From Lachnospiraceae bacterium (GTDB lineage: Bacteria; Bacillota_A; Clostridia; Lachnospirales; Lachnospiraceae), in contig JAFUEG010000384.1 in NCBI GenBank assembly GCA_017464045.1, positions 1-6,692 of the forward strand: a stretch of DNA of 6,692 nt, given 5' to 3'. The notes under the pieces were generated by a model, which was not told where the DNA came from, did no database searches, and worked only from the letters and a program-made list of their open reading frames with translations. Below are positions 4,888 to 6,692 of the stretch, one piece after another. Each line of letters begins with the position of its first letter. Positions within the stretch are counted from its first letter, which is position 1. The position numbers and the translations under genes were made by a program.

Positions 4888-6692
4888 ATGGGTTCCGGTC
4901 TTAGTATGGCTAGTGTTAATAAAATTAAAGAGTTGGCTAATCAAAGAGAATATAGCTTGGCTTTGGATATAATAGACAGTCAGGACCTTTCAAAATCTCT
5001 TAATCCTCAATTCTTACGACTTTGTGGTGAGATTTTCATAAAATCAAAGAGGTATAAAGACGCCAGAAAAACCTTGCTTATGGCTCGTAAACTTACACCG
5101 GCGGCAAAAAGAATAATATTTTCATTAATAGATTTATATATGAGAATGGGATATAAATCTCTTGTTGAAAAATATTATGAGATTTATATGTTTGATGCTG
5201 ATTATGACAGCATGGAAACTAAGCAGCTGAATTATATATATGATAAGTATTGTGGCAAGTCTCCGAAAGAACTTGAGGACTACATTGTTCCGTATTATAT
5301 AGATAATTTGGATTATGATTGGAGTTTTGAAGTATTCCTTCTTTTGTGCATGGAGGATAAAGATGATATTGATGAAGATATAAAGAAAAACCTCGTCGAT
5401 GAATATCTTGCTACATTTAAGAACAGTAAAAACAGCAAGATTATTGCTTCAATAAAAGATGATGAAAGTATAGCAGAAAGTCTGTTTTATAGTTTCAATA
5501 AAATTGTTGAGGAAGATGATGATCCAAAACAGGAAAAACTTCGTAAAGAAGAAAAATTGTTATTTGAAGCTGATGAGCTTAGAATTAATCCAAAAGAAGC
5601 AGAGATTATAGAGATTATTGATGATGAGGATGAAAAAAACTATAAGAACAAAAAAAGAAGAAATAAAAAGGAAGATGATTTAAATTCCGAACAGACAGAT
5701 AATGAAAACCTTGATTCCCGGAATGAAGAAGGAAAGGCTTCGGATGATTTAGACAGTGAAGAAAATAAGAAGTCTGCTTCTGAGTCGGACTCTGAAGAAA
5801 AAGAGAAAAAAACAACAGGCTTTTTCAGAAAACTGTTCGTGAGGGATAAGAATAAAGAAGAAAGCAGTACAGAAACAGTCGAAGCTAAATCAGAGTCTGT
5901 CGAGGCTGAGACAGAGGCAAAGTCAGAACAGGAAACGGTGGAGATTAAAGAAGAACCGGAGAAAGAAGTATCTGAGGCAGATAACGAGCCGGAGGTTATG
6001 TCTTTAGCCGATGAAGATACGGAGACTGTGTCCGATTCAGAAACGAAGATTTCGGATGCTGCGGACATTGAATCCGAACCGGTTGAAAATATAACTGAAA
6101 CTACAGCTGAAATTCCTGGTAATGAGGATTTTGAAATGCATAAGAATGTTGATGAAATAAATAATAATTTGGATAATTTTTCTGATGACTTCACTGATTT
6201 TTCGGAGGAGGATTCCGGTGATGAATTTGAGGCTGAATCTGATACTATCGAAGATTTACACTTAAAGGAAAATGTTTCAAATGAAGATAATGTTCAGTCA
6301 GATACAGAGCAGATAAATAAAAAGTCCGGAGTTTTATTTGAAGCAGCAGATATTTCTTTAGATGAAGATGAAGACGAAAAATATGAAATAGACGATTTCT
6401 CAACTCCGGAAAATGACGAATTTGGTTCAATTGATACATCAGTTGATAATTATATTGAAATGACTGAGAATACAGAAGCTGTTACAGAAGAATTTAGCGA
6501 TGATGTATTTGAGGAAATCGAAGAAATTGTAGATTCTGAGACAGAGGTTGAGGCTGTGGTCGAAGAAGATGCAGAGGAAGCAGTCGAAGCGGTCGAAGCG
6601 GAAATCGAGACAAAAGTCGAGGAATCAGTTGAGGATGTGGTTGAGGCAGAATCAGAGGCAGTCTTTGAAGAAATTACAGAGATTGAAACGGA
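4888..6692 (+). CDS. TPR-like protein with a long acidic disordered region (3' end outside window)
   Basis: The frame stays open from the ATG at 4888 to the last base, giving at least 601 residues. Residues 8 to about 205 are helical with a TPR-like repeat pattern: NKIKELANQREYSLALDIID, then LRLCGEIFIKSKRYKDARKT, then IIFSLIDLYMRMGYKSLVEK, followed by less regular helices. From about residue 208 onward the chain is dominated by Glu, Asp, Ser and Thr and should be disordered and very negatively charged. A few islands interrupt it: a basic run at 252-261 (YKNKKRRNKK), an amphipathic basic segment at 311-323 (GFFRKLFVRDKNK), and two similar hydrophobic motifs, LFEADEL (225-231) and LFEAADI (483-489). 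No signal peptide or membrane span is visible. I recall similar proteins in Lachnospiraceae but know no function. A folded C-terminal domain may lie past the window. It is probably in an operon with the YbjQ fusion gene. Confidence 0.85.
   Translation, partial: MGSGLSMASVNKIKELANQREYSLALDIIDSQDLSKSLNPQFLRLCGEIFIKSKRYKDARKTLLMARKLTPAAKRIIFSLIDLYMRMGYKSLVEKYYEIYMFDADYDSMETKQLNYIYDKYCGKSPKELEDYIVPYYIDNLDYDWSFEVFLLLCMEDKDDIDEDIKKNLVDEYLATFKNSKNSKIIASIKDDESIAESLFYSFNKIVEEDDDPKQEKLRKEEKLLFEADELRINPKEAEIIEIIDDEDEKNYKNKKRRNKKEDDLNSEQTDNENLDSRNEEGKASDDLDSEENKKSASESDSEEKEKKTTGFFRKLFVRDKNKEESSTETVEAKSESVEAETEAKSEQETVEIKEEPEKEVSEADNEPEVMSLADEDTETVSDSETKISDAADIESEPVENITETTAEIPGNEDFEMHKNVDEINNNLDNFSDDFTDFSEEDSGDEFEAESDTIEDLHLKENVSNEDNVQSDTEQINKKSGVLFEAADISLDEDEDEKYEIDDFSTPENDEFGSIDTSVDNYIEMTENTEAVTEEFSDDVFEEIEEIVDSETEVEAVVEEDAEEAVEAVEAEIETKVEESVEDVVEAESEAVFEEITEIET
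6583..6600 (+). repeat. Two perfect tandem copies of GTCGAAGCG within the acidic gene
   Basis: GTCGAAGCG occurs twice in a row (6583-6591 and 6592-6600), encoding Val-Glu-Ala twice. A related copy, GAAGCAGTC, lies immediately before. Codon-level identity suggests recent slippage growth of the acidic tract rather than selection on amino-acid composition alone. Confidence 0.6.

Noticed and set aside
4868..4888. Six-codon upstream ORF whose TAA overlaps the ATG of the TPR gene
   Set aside because: TAATG overlaps can couple translation, but this mini-frame has no Shine-Dalgarno site of its own and the real gene's GGGGTGA lies within it. Chance is the simplest explanation.
5640..6194. 184-codon minus-strand open frame, serine- and phenylalanine-rich
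   Set aside because: It is the complement of the GAA/GAT/TCT-rich acidic gene, where long antisense frames arise by composition. It has no ribosome binding site and no recognisable protein.
1..6692. Mobile element, prophage or CRISPR structures
   Set aside because: No transposase, integrase, phage structural gene, direct-repeat array or flanking terminal repeats could be found. The XRE pair alone is not evidence of a prophage.

Overview
This is a low-GC, AT-rich stretch with purine-rich Shine-Dalgarno sites, sigma-A-like promoters and heavy use of ATA, AGA and AGG codons. Together with the protein families present, this points to a Gram-positive Firmicute. From memory of similar ThyA, DHFR and TPR/acidic proteins I favour the clostridial family Lachnospiraceae. 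No database could be searched. I see no mobile element, CRISPR array, rRNA or tRNA; the content looks chromosomal.

Layout, left to right. Positions 1-318 hold the 3' end of a rightward membrane-protein gene (CmpB/COG4905-like). Its stop codon lies in the loop of a strong hairpin terminator shared with the next, leftward gene. Positions 355-588 (minus) encode a 77-residue orphan protein. A 189-bp gap then carries two good sigma-A promoters that point toward each other, one for the orphan gene and one for queH. queH (778-1350, plus) encodes an epoxyqueuosine reductase of the queuosine tRNA-modification pathway. Facing it are two small XRE-type regulators on the minus strand (1413-1778 and 1768-2133). 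They overlap by 11 nt, are each exactly 121 residues long and align without gaps in their HTH domains. Divergent from them, across a 111-bp gap with two dyads, lies a thymidylate cluster: thyA (2245-3075) then a dihydrofolate reductase gene (3137-3640).

After an AT-rich gap with a perfect 21-bp dyad and an extended -10 promoter, a second rightward unit starts. A 365-residue protein (3758-4855) has a YbjQ/UPF0145 domain, a beta-rich middle, a four-cysteine zinc ribbon and a helical tail. Next comes a large gene (4888 to beyond the window end) encoding a TPR-like helical head and a very long acidic, probably disordered, region with a few basic or hydrophobic islands.

How the parts work together. 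ThyA turns dUMP into dTMP and leaves dihydrofolate, which DHFR reduces back to tetrahydrofolate, so pairing these genes is metabolically sensible. The XRE pair may regulate itself and perhaps thyA, but this rests only on position and dyads. The most promising undescribed element is the YbjQ-zinc-ribbon protein paired with the TPR/acidic protein. Neither has a function I can name.
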